From: Brachynemurus nebulosus
Lineage: Eukaryota > Arthropoda > Insecta > Neuroptera > Myrmeleontidae
Length of the DNA: 64,000 nt
Direction of reading: 5' to 3'
NCBI GenBank assembly: GCA_035578155.1
Contig: JAPWDM010000023.1
Coordinates: 2,418,001-2,482,000 of the forward strand
Below, in pieces: positions 46,983 to 58,689 of this stretch (positions are counted from its first letter, which is position 1; every line of letters starts with the position of its first letter). Below the pieces are notes generated by a model. The model saw only the letters and a program-made list of their open reading frames with translations, ran no database searches and was not told where the DNA came from. The translations under genes and the position numbers were made by a program.

Positions 46983-47157
46983 AATATTGATATAAAAGTC
47001 TGGTTCATACAGAGGGTAATAAAACATACTGGGCGAGTAGTTTTTTGAGTGAGAACGACAGCCAATTTAAAAAATGTTGTTTCAAGACAAACGTACAAAA
47101 TTTCGGTAGATATGTAATAATAAAATTAAAGCTACCTCGGCACACAGTGGGATATCC

Positions 47158-48554
47158 TAACTAATATTATAAATGCGAAAATGAGTTTGTTTGTTTGTTT
47201 GACTGGCTTTCACGCCTAAACAGCTTAACTAATTAACTTAAAATTTTGCACAGATGTATTTTGCGGAACAGAGACGATTATAGGCTACTTTTTATCTCCA
47301 GAAAATATATAATTCTTGTAGGAAAATGTATCTTATACTATTAAACGAGCAATATTTTAATTTGTTACTAATTATTATAGGATATTGACTATGTTGTTGA
47401 ATAAGGAACTAATTCGTAACAGGTGTTTTATTGTTTCATATGTTCAGTTGTACCCCAAAGATGATAAATTCACAAAGGGCTATTAAATTTAGGCGTGGGT
47501 TTTTACGAACGGCGTAAACTTATCGACGCTTACGTTTTTTAACTATAACTCAAAAACTATGCATTTTTCGTAAATACACATGATTTTTTGTAGAGAATTA
47601 AATTTCCTATCGAAATGGCATTTTATGAACCCAAAAAACTTTTTTTCTCAACGAAATAAGTCAAAAAAAACTATTTAAAAAAAAGCTCAAATTTTTCAAT
47701 TTTTTTTTTTTTTAATTTTTGAGTAGTACTTTTTTCTGAGTGAATTTAGGTATAGGGATTGGTCCACAAAAAAGAAAGCTGATATAATTCACGTCAGAAT
47801 GGTGACCGATAAAAATATTTTCGATAAAAACCGGCTCAGTCGTTCAGAATTACCGACTTTTTTACAATTTTATTACTTTTGACTTTTATACCATGTTATT
47901 TGTAATTTTTACAAGCAAAAATTATTTTTATTCAGTACAAAAATTATTTCTGCTTTATCAGAGGTAACGATAAAAGTATTCGCTAAAAATTTTGATATTC
48001 ATATGATCTTAGGTATAAAAAAGAGAAAAAAACTTTAATATTGTACTAATTTATAGTTCTAATTTTTAAAAAAAATTACATGTAGCTATTATATTTCTCC
48101 CATAATGTTTTCAAATTCAATATCAATATCTTCATCAACATCGTTTTGGACATCTTCTTCTGTAATTTCTGCAACATCCGCATTTTCACAATTTAGGCCC
48201 ATGAATTCTTTGCAGAACATGGAGCAGCTAATTCCTAATTTTTTACAGCCGCAATTTCCGTGACGAGCTTTTATACACCCGCAAGCTATTTGTTCCAGTA
48301 AATTCTGCACTGCAGGAGGTTTTGTTGTTTTAATTGGCACTAATCCCCGTGGGAAAATATATTTAAAATGATATAAAAAAAGAATGTTATTAGAGTTTAT
48401 TTTTTATCCGGGAATAATATTTTATTTCTGTGGGATAACTTTCAAGAAAAAAGTGACTCAACATGCAGCGACACGATGAAAGTACACTTTATACGATTTA
48501 ACTAGATGTCATAATTTCAAAAGCCACGCGAGCGAAGCCGCGGGTAAAAGTTAG
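47158..48554. mobile_element. Insect repeat with CTAATATTATAAATGCGAAA start and GCCGCGGGTAAAAGTTAG end
   Basis: The start CTAATATTATAAATGCGAAA followed by TTTGTTTGTTTG, and the end GCGAGCGAAGCCGCGGGTAA, are a terminal pair I recognise from widespread insect repeats, often non-autonomous. The class is not certain. The interior holds one protein-like frame on the minus strand (48089-48340). Confidence 0.55.
48089..48340 (-). pseudogene. C-terminal fragment with a CXC-type Cys-rich motif
   Basis: 83 codons beginning at a non-ATG codon (GTG), so this is the tail of a longer protein. The Cys pattern ACGCIKARHGNCGCKKLG, then ISCSMFCKEFMGLNCENA, resembles the tesmin/TSO1 CXC motif (CxC, C, CxC, C, C, C), a DNA-binding zinc module. 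The end is acidic (AEITEEDVQNDVDEDIDIEFE). In insects such tails occur on uncharacterised transposon-type proteins; I infer the same here because the frame lies within a repeat (47158-48554). Sequence upstream of 48340 (minus strand) soon runs into stops. No other domain is recognised. Confidence 0.4.
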
Positions 48555-49686
48555 AAAATAGATATATAGAATAATTTATTTCATTGTTTGTATATTCAGA
48601 GACCAAAACATACGACTGACTTTGAATATCGTTCCAAAAATTTCGAAGAATATTCTTGGAATGGTTTATTAATATCTATTTTATGAAAAAAATGCGTTTT
48701 TAGTTCTAAAGGAATATCTACCCTTAATAAATTATAAAGGAGATTTTTCGACAGTTTCAATAAAACTACCTAGAAAATCTCTATAGAATTTTTTATATTT
48801 TAGCAAGTCTTGTTTTTTTTTCTGCCACTAGCCTTGTAACAATACTTATAACCTTGACATTGGTCTCGATGTTGCAAAAAAACTACAATACCGAAACAAG
48901 ATTGTAAGAATGATTCTGCTTATCACTATTTATAATTTATATATTTATTTACATAACAAGCCCTGTTTGTATAATTTTGTATTTATTAAACTGAAACCTC
49001 CAAGGCTTTCAAATGCATGGAAAATCATATTATAGAGTTTTCGTAGTATTATAATAGGTAGGTATGAATAATGATAGTTTAGTATGTGCACTATAATAAT
49101 TTTAAATGGTTAATATATTATGAAAATTGCATTATTTCACTATTTAATTAAAGTAACTATGTATGCTTGCACATTCTTACATATATATTAAGAAACTATT
49201 TGAATATATGGTTTGATTATAGTACCACGCTATATTAAAAATATACTAAATTAATTTGAAGGATTAGGTTTATGTAAATCTAACCATATCGCGGCTAAAA
49301 AAGTCATGTTTGTGATACATAATCGTTGGTGCGTCTGCTAGTGATCGTATTACTTCTGAACGACTTGATTGATCGTTTTGTCTTGATTAATTGTTTCTTT
49401 CTCAATCGATAGCGTCGACACTTTTTGGTTGACATTTCCTACTTCAGTGTTTCGCTACTGTTTTTTTTTTTTTTTTTTTTAGATTTGAATGTTCACAATG
49501 GTCAAATATTCATGAATCAATTTAAAATTCTACCCAATACACTTTCTAAACTAACTAGATGGAATAGTCACTGAAACATTATTTTGTTTCAGTGAGTTTA
49601 AGCATCTTCCTGATCCTCCATGAAAGCGTTCTAGCCTTATTTGAGTCTAGTTTCCCCTCTACATATATCTAGAATCAGTTCTGGAT
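48555..49686. other. No gene seen
   Basis: A+T-rich sequence with a 22-nt poly-T near 49460. No coding or repeat structure is recognised. Confidence 0.5.
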
Positions 49687-49689
49687 ATA

Positions 49690-50914
49690 CAGGGTGGAAA
49701 GTAAATAACTCCCGTCGTTTGCAGTCCTGACTCATAGCATCGAAGTTATCAGTTTGAGAAAATCGCAAATGAACTGGCTTCTACGATGTTTTCAAATTTT
49801 TCTAAATACGGCCCTAACTAAATTATGCACCAAAGATACAAAATAATTTTGTTGATCAAAATTTAATAAAATTTTGTAAACATGTTTACTTCTAATTACT
49901 ATATTTATTGTATGTTGCTTTTTTAAAAAAAGAAAATTTATCTTAAAATATAAGATGGTTAGAATCGGGTTTAAAAAATATTTTAAGGGCCCCTTTTTTG
50001 ATCCATCTTTAGTATTAAATTTTCTCTATTAAAAAAAAAAACTTCTGGTTCAAATTTATTGGCAAATATCAATTACACGGGTGAGATCTATCTATTGTTT
50101 CTGCAGCGAGACTTATATATCACGGGGAGAAAATATGTCAGATATTTAGTGTGTTGCACATTAACGTAATTGTTCTGAGATAGTCAAGTACCAAAGTATA
50201 TCTCAGCAAAAAATCTTCTTTTATTAAAAATTAAATAATGTATTAATATTCTTCAGTTATTATATTTGTATACCACTTGTTTTTTTGAATTTCCGCGCGC
50301 TTATGTTGTAGCAATTTAAAAGAATTGTTGAAAAAGCGTTGTAAAAACGTTGTAATATGATATTTTTAAATTATATGTCAAAAACGGCGTGGTCAATAAC
50401 TTTTATTTCTTATTAAATATGGTTTGTAATTTTGCATTAAATAATATATTAAATTTTTATCAAATTCCTTTGACACATTTTCATTTTATTCAAAAAAAAA
50501 AAAAAAAATAGAGTTTTCCCATAAGAGCCCGTGCAGTTAAAATTTACAAAACTTTGAAATCGTTTTTCTCAAAATTGGTGTGGTCAATTTTTTTTCGGTA
50601 AGGGCTCGTATTATTGGTATTGGATTAAATAAATATCTGAAGAAGTTCCGTTAAATTCCTTTGAAAAAATCGTTTTATCGGCCAACTACCTTAAAGTGAT
50701 CACAGACTAAATATTCCAAAATTATTATTGACTTACACAGTAAAGATTAGAGTGCCAGCACTAAAAGAGGAATAATTTATTTAATTCTTAGTTCTGTCAC
50801 TCTAATCTATACTATGTAAGTCAACAATAATTTTATAATATTTGGTCTGTGATCACTTTAGTGTGCTACACATTAAATATTCCATATTTTTTCTTTCTGT
50901 GTACTTTCCACCTG
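49690..50914. mobile_element. Mariner-type TIR element without transposase
   Basis: The left end CAGGGTGGAAAGTAAATAAC mirrors the right end CAGGTGGAAAGTACACAG (read inward). TA flanks both ends (49688-49689, 50915-50916). The 1.2-kb interior has no transposase motif and contains the nested palindrome at 50691-50861. Confidence 0.65.
50691..50861. mobile_element. 171-bp palindromic MITE nested in the mariner-type element
   Basis: The left arm (TTAAAGTGATCACAGACTAA ... TTATTGACTTACACAGTA ... TTAGAGTG, 63 bp) is mirrored by 50798-50861 with few mismatches, around a loop of about 45 nt. Confidence 0.8.
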
Positions 50915-51142
50915 TATAATTTCGGAGAGTGAAGCAGGCTATGAAGGACTGGGGTAATAGATACGTCTGAAGTTCCAGAAACGTATAGTTCCGCCCAATT
51001 CTAAGCAGGGTGCAATTAAGTTGTTTTATAGATTTGCTCGCTGGAAAGAACTAGGAAGCAGCTTTCGCTACTGCAGATGCTGCTTGCAGAACAAATTATC
51101 GTCCTATATTCAATATTCTTGTGAAGCACCGTGCGTCATTCT

Positions 51143-52552
51143 CAGCCCCGGATTTAGAACCGGGGCAGAAACTTGAAAATGGCGCTCCCCCTCTCCAACG
51201 TTTGACATAAATTGTCAAAAAAACTCATAAGTATATAAATCCTTTACAAAACTCGTATTTTTCCCGTTGCGGCAATGATAAAAATTGAGGGTTTTGTAAA
51301 GGATCAATATAGCTACAAGTTTCGTTTTATTTTAATAAATCTATTCCGAAAGCACTACCAGTTGTGAAAAAAATTCTTATCACCAGCCCCATCAGAGATA
51401 CAAAAATTCCAAAATTTGGAAAAAAGTTTTCAGAAGCTTGTAAAAATTAAAGGTACAAGTTTCACAATTGGAATAGTGTGGATTTGTTTCGTAATGGGTA
51501 GTTCTACACGTGTACAGCTATTCTCATAAAAAGTATTAAGAGGTTTAAAACATTCCTTCTATAAGAAAAAAAATGTTCAAAAAGTGAATTTTGTTAAATT
51601 TTGATATCCAACTTCAGGTTAAGTTTTCTTATGGAAGGAACGAAAATAGGTTAAATATGGACATCACTTAAATAAGAGACATTTATTACCTTTAAAATGG
51701 TTTTTATTTCAACCTTTTAGAATGAACGATTTATAAAATATGTGCATTGGCATAAATGGCTGCAAACACAAAAATCAGCGCAAATGTGAAAACAAAAATG
51801 GCTAACACGCTTAAACGGTACAAGATAATTTTTTTAACTCGCCAATTCCCAAGCCGCGATCTATCGATAAAATATCCTAATTTTATGCTAGTTTTTATCC
51901 TTAGGTACTCAACATTTAAAAAATAAATAATTGAAAAAAAATACCCTTTAGTTTTTTTTTTAAATGGCGTGTCAATTATAGGTCATACGGGCCGTTATTT
52001 GTAATATGAACTGAGTAAAACGGTATGAAATTACCGGCAAAAAATCACTTTCATTATAAGCTTGATTCTTAAATAATTATTTGTTATAACAATAATAACA
52101 GTATCTACTTTTTAGACATTTTTATAACAGCGAAAATACCACAAGATACACTCACGCGCAATAAAACAGCAAATCGTTTAAAACAACAGAATTAATTTGA
52201 CCGTTAACATAACTTCAGTGTTGCCAAATTAAAACCATGAATGCTACTAAGTATTAACATTTTAGTCGTAACACATTTATTTTTAAAATTTGTTATATTG
52301 TCTGTAAAAAAAAATCACAAATCACTGTCACCTACAGGTGACACTGGGAATTCCCGAGTTAAAGAATTGTTCTGAATACTTCAAATATAATATAGAAACA
52401 ACTGGAAGAATATTAATTTTTTCTAAAATGGTCGAGGAACTAACTTTTTTTTAGACCATTTGATATAGATAGACCTAGTATGATTTTGGCGTCCCCTGAA
52501 GCTGTCGCCCGGGGAAGGGGCCCCGGTTTGCCCCCCCTTAGATTCGGGCCTG
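51143..52552. mobile_element. hAT-like element with exact 8-bp target duplication
   Basis: The ends are CAGCCCCGGATTTAG and, read inward from the right, CAGGCCCGAATCTAAGG. GTCATTCT stands at both borders (51135-51142 and 52553-52560), the 8-bp target duplication expected for hAT. 1410 bp with no transposase recognised. A shorter relative lies at 56717-57611. Confidence 0.85.
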
Positions 52553-53104
52553 GTCATTCTCTTTGGAAAGAACAAATTTTAAGACGCTTCTGATAGGGAC
52601 TGGGATTTAAATAGTATCCTCTAGATCGCGTGGGGTACAACTGATGCGTTTTTAGGGGGCGCAAGTGCGATAGGAATTGAATTTTGACCAACATTTATTG
52701 TTTATTCATTTATCATAGTATTTTTTCTTTTTCTTTTTTTTTGGTGGGCATTAAAACTATATTTTTTAACCGTAAACACGGCAATACTAAAAACTGATAT
52801 ACACATTCTCTTATTATTTTGCACGGCAGCAGGGCCGGAACTAGAGTTATAAGGAGGGGGGGCAAATTTTCCTGTTGGCGCCCCTCGCAGCAAAAAAATT
52901 TTTACCTGGATGATAACAAAAAAAAGTCACCTGGACCCTACCATAAATCGGCACCATTGACCTTTTTTTTTTTTTTGGTCATCACTTACTTACAAATTCA
53001 CTTTAACCTTATTATAAATTGTTACTATTCACGTTCTTTTTTTTTTTTTTGCTCATCACTTGCTCCAGGACCATTGACCCTATCATAAATTATGACTGTC
53101 GACC

Positions 53105-53227
53105 TTTTAGCGAATTTCCAGAATGGAATTCAGCTATTACAGCCACTGTCATAACGCGACCTGAGCCCGGGACCAGGGCAGAAATTTGTTTTGAGGTCCC
53201 TAGAAACCGAAAATAATATTAGCTAAA

Positions 53228-53295
<68 letters not shown>

Positions 53296-53615
53296 CCGCA
53301 CGATAACTCTCAAACGGAATGTCCTAGGCTTACGAAATTTTTGGAAGTCCCAAACCGTTGGACGAGTTCGTTAACCAGACACGTCGGATGCCAGGAACAT
53401 GGTTTTTGTTCTTGCAAAAAATTAGTTTTTTGCCAAAATTTCCACTTAATCAACAATTTTTGCGAAATTTTTTTACACCATTTAAAGGAGGAGAAAAAAT
53501 TACATAAAAAAGGTCTTTAAACTATTGTTCTATGTCAACTAGTTTCCGAGAAAAACTAACTTTTATAAACGGAAATTCGCTATGTTATGCAGGATGCTGC
53601 GCGACAGGGGTATCT
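53105..53615 (+). repeat. R1 dispersed repeat, copy 4
   Basis: Complete set of R1 landmarks: GAATTCAGCTATTACAGCC, GCGACCTGAGCCCGGGACC, AACCGAAAATAATATTAGC, (TA)n at 53231-53291, GCACGATAACTCTCAAACGG and GCGCGACAGGGGTATC. Confidence 0.75.
53231..53291. repeat. (TA)n microsatellite inside R1 copy 4
   Basis: About 61 bp of TA in the same place as the tract of R1 copy 3. Confidence 0.95.
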
Positions 53616-54369
53616 TTTTTTTTGCTCATAAATTGTTACTATTCACGTTTTTTTTTTTTTGCTCATCACTTGCTCCAGGACCATTGACCCTATCATAAAT
53701 TATGACTGTCAACCTTTTTTTTTTTTTTTGCTCACTTCAAAAATTTTTTAAATTTTGCTCCGCCCAAAAAAATTTCACCATTTTTGCGCCCCTAAAATCA
53801 TCCAGCGGGGGCGCCTGCCCCCGCTGGCCCCTAGATCCGGCCGTGCACGGCAGTATATACTAACACATATGTACGCAAATTTTGTACCCAGTCTACGGTT
53901 GCTAAGTATACAATATTTCTATAATATGACTGTAACAGTGTATACATAGATGACGTGTTGTATAATTTCAATTTAGGTAAGAGCATCGTAATAATGTAAA
54001 GGTGAATATTATATAGAATATTACAATGAATTAGTAAATAGTAAAGTAAAAGCTCGCTAATGTAATAGCAGTCAACGAAATGGAAGCTTGTAAGTAAATT
54101 CTGTTATAATAAGAAACATGATGAAAGTGTGTGTGTGTATACAGGTGAGCCATAAATAATGGGCCAACTATACATTTTCATAAGACAAAAATGTGAAAAT
54201 GTGAACATTAAAAATTTCATTCAAATATAGAATGTGATGGTTTGTAAGGAGGTACATAGAAAGAGAAAAAGCGCGTTGAGAAAAGGACCACAATACTGTA
54301 TCCGGTGTTAGAATTAATTGAACGAGCCAGTGTAAAAAGTAGATCACACCGAAATGCGTTATCTTTTTA

Positions 54370-55033
54370 TTAAAAGCTTTTATTCAACTTGCTATGTTAG
54401 TATGTTGGTTTAGATCAAATCTTGGAATCAAAATTTCGACAGGTTCTAATTGAGCTAAAGGTTTTAAATTTTGAATACGTGTATAACCTTGATGACAATG
54501 CAATATTGTATAATTAGTTTTTGCCTAAATCGCCCCAAACCAAAATTGTTGATTTTTAGTCCTGTGCAACTTTTTGAAATTTCGAATTGTCAAATATTGT
54601 CCATTGATTTTACATTGCAATTTTTTGTTTCCATAGTTATGTCTGATTAGGGTAAATTAACCGATTAAAATATAGGTAAAAAAATTACTTCTTTATTTTT
54701 TTTTTAAATTAATTGTCAAGAGACTAAAAAGGAGAAAATAAATTAAAGTAAAAAAAATGTTTTTTAAGACAAAGCTTTTATTTAAAAATGGGCTAAAAAA
54801 AATAAAATAACTTTTGAGTGAAGTTTGAAGCTATATGCAACATAATTTATAAAAGCTTGAGGCGTTTAATTAAGTTTGGTAAGTACTGAAAAGTAAAATA
54901 GCTACACTTATATCCAAAACAGAAATAATTAATGATAACGCCTCAAGCTTTTATAAATTATGTTGCATATTGCTTCAAACTTCACTCAGTAGTTATTTCA
55001 TTTTTTTTAGCCCATTTTTAAATAAAAACTTTT
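54370..55033 (+). mobile_element. Non-autonomous relative of the Helitron-like element
   Basis: The first 280 bp match, in inverse orientation, the right end of the Helitron at 20977-26894: AAAAGCTTTTATTCAACTTG, TATGTTAGTATGTTGGTTTA, AGTCCTGTGCAACTTTTTGA. The last 100 bp match its other end (TTTTTTTAGCCCATTTTTAAATAAAAACTTTT). The coding part is replaced by a 105-bp-armed palindrome. It therefore has both ends and no protein and would depend on an intact relative elsewhere. No composite arms like those at 20036-27035 are present. Confidence 0.8.
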
Positions 55034-55040
55034 TCTTAGA
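54767..55040. repeat. Palindrome at the 3' end of the Helitron relative
   Basis: 54767-54867 (AAAGCTTTTATTTAAAAATG ... TATAAAAGCTTGAGGCGTT) mirrors 54939-55038 around a loop of about 70 nt. The inner stem ATAAAAGCTTGAGGCGTT corresponds to the 19-bp stem of the full-length element but with a different second half. Confidence 0.8.
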
Positions 55041-55449
55041 AAACATTTTCCTTACTTTATTTTATTAAATATGATTTTATTAAATTACACTGGTAAACAG
55101 TGATTTTGTTAAACAAATTCGAATCACTTTTTTTAAACACTATTATGGTTCATTTCAGTTAAATTTAACCATGCTTCGTCACTTTGAATTTAGATAATTT
55201 CCGTTTTCTTGGCTTTATTTTTTTTATTATTGCATTTATATAAATTTTAAATTTGCAGTTTATTTTTGAAAAAGAATAGAAGATTGATTTTTTTTCGAAT
55301 ATAAGAATTATTTAATTTTTTAACGAGAATTCATGATCAGTTGTATCTGAAATGAGGTATACCTACCCACAAATAAACCTTACACTTAGTTTTGTTCAAT
55401 CATCCTCAATTTCTGTTAAACAAAACTGATTACACGAATTTTACTTACT

Positions 55450-56260
55450 GACCTAACCCTAAGCGGGACGCTCTTATACTAGGTAAACGAAATGTTCTTC
55501 ACCCTCTTTTAATAAATCCTGAAGATGTATTGCTACCTTCATTCAAGGGCGGATCCAACCAGTTGAAAATGGAGGGGGAGACTGCCTCTAATCCCGGGAG
55601 GAATTTTGGAGAATTGTGTGTTCTGAATGTACCTATGTTTAATTAAAAAAAGTTACCTATTGTCGGTCAAAGGGGGGGGCTGCAGTCCCCACAGCCACCC
55701 CCTGGATCCGCCTATGCCTCCATTGCACATCAAACTCGGACTTATGAAAAACTTTGTCGAAGCTATGGACAATAATGGAAATGGTTTTTGTTACTTGAAA
55801 CAGAAATTTCCAGAAATCAGCAATGCTAAAATAAAAAAGGGTAGATTTATAGGGCTACAAATTAAATACCTACGGACTGATAAACAGTTTGAATAAAAAC
55901 TTAATCCGATCGAAAAATCTGCATTGACATGTTTTGGAAATATTGTTTATAATTTTCTTGGAAACCACAGGGCCGAAAACTATAAAGAGTTGGTTAGCAA
56001 CTTCTTAACAGCTTACAAGGATATGGGATGCAATATGTCGCTTAAAATACACCTTTTACACTAACATTTGAATTTTTTTCTCACAATTTGGGGGTCATTA
56101 GGGACGAGCACAGTGAGCGGTTCCATCAGAAAATATCTAACATGGAAAAATGGTACCAAGGCAAGTGAAGTGCGAACATGTTAGCTGACTACTGTTGGAC
56201 ACTCAAAGGAGATGTACCTAACGCTAAATATTCCCGAAAATCCTGAAAAAATTAAAATAT
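55450..56260 (+). pseudogene. Pseudogene of the multicopy arthropod protein family
   Basis: Coding pieces in order: GKRNVLHPLLINPEDVLLP, interrupted by a 172-bp insertion (55544-55715), then PPLHIKLGLMKNFVEAMD, FPEISNAKIKKGRFIGLQIK, TAA (55894-55896), NPIEKSALTCFGNIVYNFLG, NHRAENYKELVSNF, DMGCNMSLKIHLL, a further TAA, a frameshift, DEHSERFHQKISNMEKWYQG, TGA and MLADYCWTLKGDV. Shares the second half with the fragment at 7999-8308. I know this block from many uncharacterised arthropod proteins, mostly repeat-associated; its role is not known. Three nonsense codons, one frameshift and the insertion rule out function. Confidence 0.7.
55544..55715. mobile_element. 172-bp hAT-type MITE inside the pseudogene
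   Basis: The ends CAAGGGCGGATCCA and, read inward from the right, CATAGGCGGATCCAGGGG are mirrored. The flanks CCTTCATT (55536-55543) and CCTCCATT (55716-55723) are an 8-bp target duplication with one mismatch. Removing the insertion and one flank restores a continuous ...VLLPPLHIKLG frame. Confidence 0.85.
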
Positions 56261-56716
56261 AAGTTATTTTTATTCACTAGATATAATTTTTAACCATATT
56301 TTATTTTAAAAAAAAATTAGCTGCTGTTGCAAAAAAACTGAGGGTGACTGCAATTTTTTAAAAACGCAGGTTAGTTACAAATTAGTTGTAAATACAAAAT
56401 AACCCATTCAATTTCATTTAACTTTCATTAAGGTTCAAAATTATATGGTTTAGATTTCTGTTAAACTCAAAGTTAAAGATTTAAGTTCACGACCTTTTTG
56501 TCTGAATGGCATTGTCCATTTTTTCTAAATGGATTACTTCTAAAAAATGCATAATTTTGGAAGTATGCTTCTGGGTGCCAATGTGCTCCTTATATCTGGT
56601 TTCGAAATTTCTGCCAGTGAAAATTGGAGTAGGGCTATTTTTCTTTAACAATAAACAGGAATATGTTATTAGATTTGAGTAAATTCATAGATGTCGCAAC
56701 ATACGTCATATTGAAC

Positions 56717-57611
56717 CAGCCCCGGATCTACAATTTTTTAGAACCGGGGCAGAAACTCGAAAGTGGCGCCCCCCTCTCCAACCTTTGACATAAATTGTCA
56801 AAAGAACTCATAAGAATATAAGTCATTTAAAAAATTTTTATTTTTCCTGTTTCGGCAATAGTAAAAATTGAGGGTTTTGTAAAGGATCAATATACAAGTT
56901 GATTTTTTATTTTAATAAATCTACTCCGAAAGCACTAGAAGGTGTGCTAATTTCAAATTTTTATCAGCAGCTTCATCAGAGATACAGGGGCGCAAAGTTC
57001 CAAAATTTGGAAAAAAGTCAATTTTCGGAAGTTTGTAAAAATTAAAGGATACAAGTTTCAAAATTGAAATTTTTTGGGTAGTTGTACCCATATACAGAGC
57101 TATACCCATAAAAATACCAAGCTCTTTCTATAAGAAATGAAATGTTCAAAAAGTGAATTTTGCTAAATTTTGATATCCAATTTTAGGTAAAGTTTTCTTA
57201 TGGAAGGGACGAAAATAGGTAAACTATGGACGTAACTTAAAATAAAGAGAGATTTATTACCTTTGAAATGATTTTTATTTCAATCTTTTAGGATGAACGG
57301 TTTATGAAATATGTGCATTGGCATAAATGGCTGCAAAAACAAAAATCAGCGCAAATTGGAAAACAAAAATGGCTACCACGCTTAAACGATTCACGTTAAT
57401 TTTTTTTAAGAATTGTTTTTCAATACCTCAAATGCAATAGAAACAACTGGAAAAAAATTAATTTTTTCTAAAATGGTCGAGCAACCAACTTTTTTGTTAG
57501 ACCATTATTTTGATATAGACCATTTGATTGATATGATTTTGGTGCCCCCTGAAACTAACGCCCGGGAGAGGGGCCTCGGTTTGCCCCCCCTCCTCCCTAG
57601 ATTCGGGTCTG
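56717..57611. mobile_element. hAT-like element, shorter relative of 51143-52552
   Basis: Same ends (CAGCCCCGGATCTAC and, from the right, CAGACCCGAATCTAGGG) and the same interior landmarks (GGGGCAGAAACT, GACATAAATTGTCAAAA, GAGGGTTTTGTAAAGGATCA, GCATTGGCATAAATGGCTGC), with about 500 bp deleted. The target duplication is not clean (TATTGAAC and TGAACAAA). Confidence 0.75.
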
Positions 57612-57774
57612 TGAACAAAAGAAATTTAATCTAAATTTTATTTAAATTTTTATTTTATTTGTAGCTCAGAAAGAAGTGATCTTAGATTCAATATTGTTAA
57701 GTCAAATATTATTATTTTTGCCTATCGAATTTTCAGTTACAATTTGGTTCATTATTTATGACTCTCTCTGTATA

Positions 57775-58680
57775 TATAGTCTGCACATACTAAACTTACT
57801 AAAATTAATTTTACATCATCTTATGGGGAATACAATATATTAAATTATTATAATGACTATTTATTATGCGCATACGATAAGGTGGTAAGCTTTGATGTGT
57901 GTAAGTTAATCGTGATGCTTAGAACTTTCGATTCAATCTCTACTAATTGGTTTCGTGTATATTTATTCGAGACAAGCAGGAGGAACAGGCTTGTACTTTG
58001 TTCTGTAGAAGAATATTTTAATTAATTGGTCAGAAATATTGAATAGCTAAATGGAAAAATTCATCAATTTAAACTCTTCTAGGTGTATTAAACAGCAGAC
58101 TAGTTGAGGGTGATTGAGGGAGGGAGGGAGGGTGAGGGTGACTGCATACTCTATATAAATGTGTAAAAAAAAAATGAAATATCTATGTGTAAATTTATTA
58201 AATTATTATTTAAGGTAATCTTTTAGTCTAGAATTTTTTAAAATTCGATTTTTGTATGCTTCATTTTCTGAAAGTATAAACCTCTAAAAATGTGTCTTCA
58301 AAAGGAAATTTAAAAATTTTGAGAATTTACAAAGTTATAGCCATTTTAATACGGTGTAGATTCCGGTGTCAAGTGTTATACTTCAAAATCTGAAATGAAA
58401 TTTTTTTGAAACTACATTTTTCAAACTGGTCGACATACATATATGACAATCGCCCCCAACTGAAAAAGTGCGACAATCGCCACCAACCCATAAATTTGTT
58501 TATACCTGGTTCTATGACTCATTATATTTGACCAGATGTTAATCACCACCAGTGACAATCGCGCCCAATATATTAGCTTGTTTATACCTGGCTGTGTGAC
58601 TCACTGTGTTTACATCCAAAAGTTTAAATCACAACGCCGACGTATAGTAAACTTAGATGATTCGATTATATTTTAATTTA
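57775..58680. other. No gene seen; imperfect tandem repeat at 58440-58600
   Basis: Two copies of a roughly 110-bp unit with GACAATCGC(C/G)CCCAA and TTGTTTATACCTGG(T/C)T(C/G)T(A/G)TGACTCA. A GGGAGGGAGGGAGGGTGAGGG tract lies near 58118 (G-quadruplex-like). No coding sequence. Confidence 0.5.
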
Positions 58681-58689
58681 ATTATTAAA

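Larger units (their letters stand above)
52830..53845. mobile_element. hAT-like element with exact 8-bp target duplication, containing an R1 copy
   Basis: The ends are CAGGGCCGGAACTAGAG and, read inward from the right, CACGGCCGGATCTAGGGG. CACGGCAG is present at both borders (52822-52829 and 53846-53853). Inside, an R1 copy (53105-53615) is framed by two direct copies of a roughly 92-bp segment (53016-53108 and 53630-53722). No transposase is recognised. Confidence 0.85.
54142..57770. mobile_element. 3.6-kb TIR element holding several nested repeats
   Basis: The left end CAGGTGAGCCATAAATAATG and the right end, read inward, CAGAGAGAGTCATAAATAATG match imperfectly over about 30 bp (continuing GGCCAA and AACCAAA). 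TA flanks both ends. Nested inside are the Helitron relative (54370-55033), a protein-family pseudogene (55450-56260) with its own small insertion, and a hAT-like element (56717-57611). Whether the pseudogene belongs to this element or was already in the target cannot be decided here. Confidence 0.5.

Noticed and set aside
58118..58138. GGGAGGGAGGGAGGGTGAGGG as a regulatory G-quadruplex
   Set aside because: It is a short simple-sequence tract with no promoter or gene nearby, so only the tract is noted.
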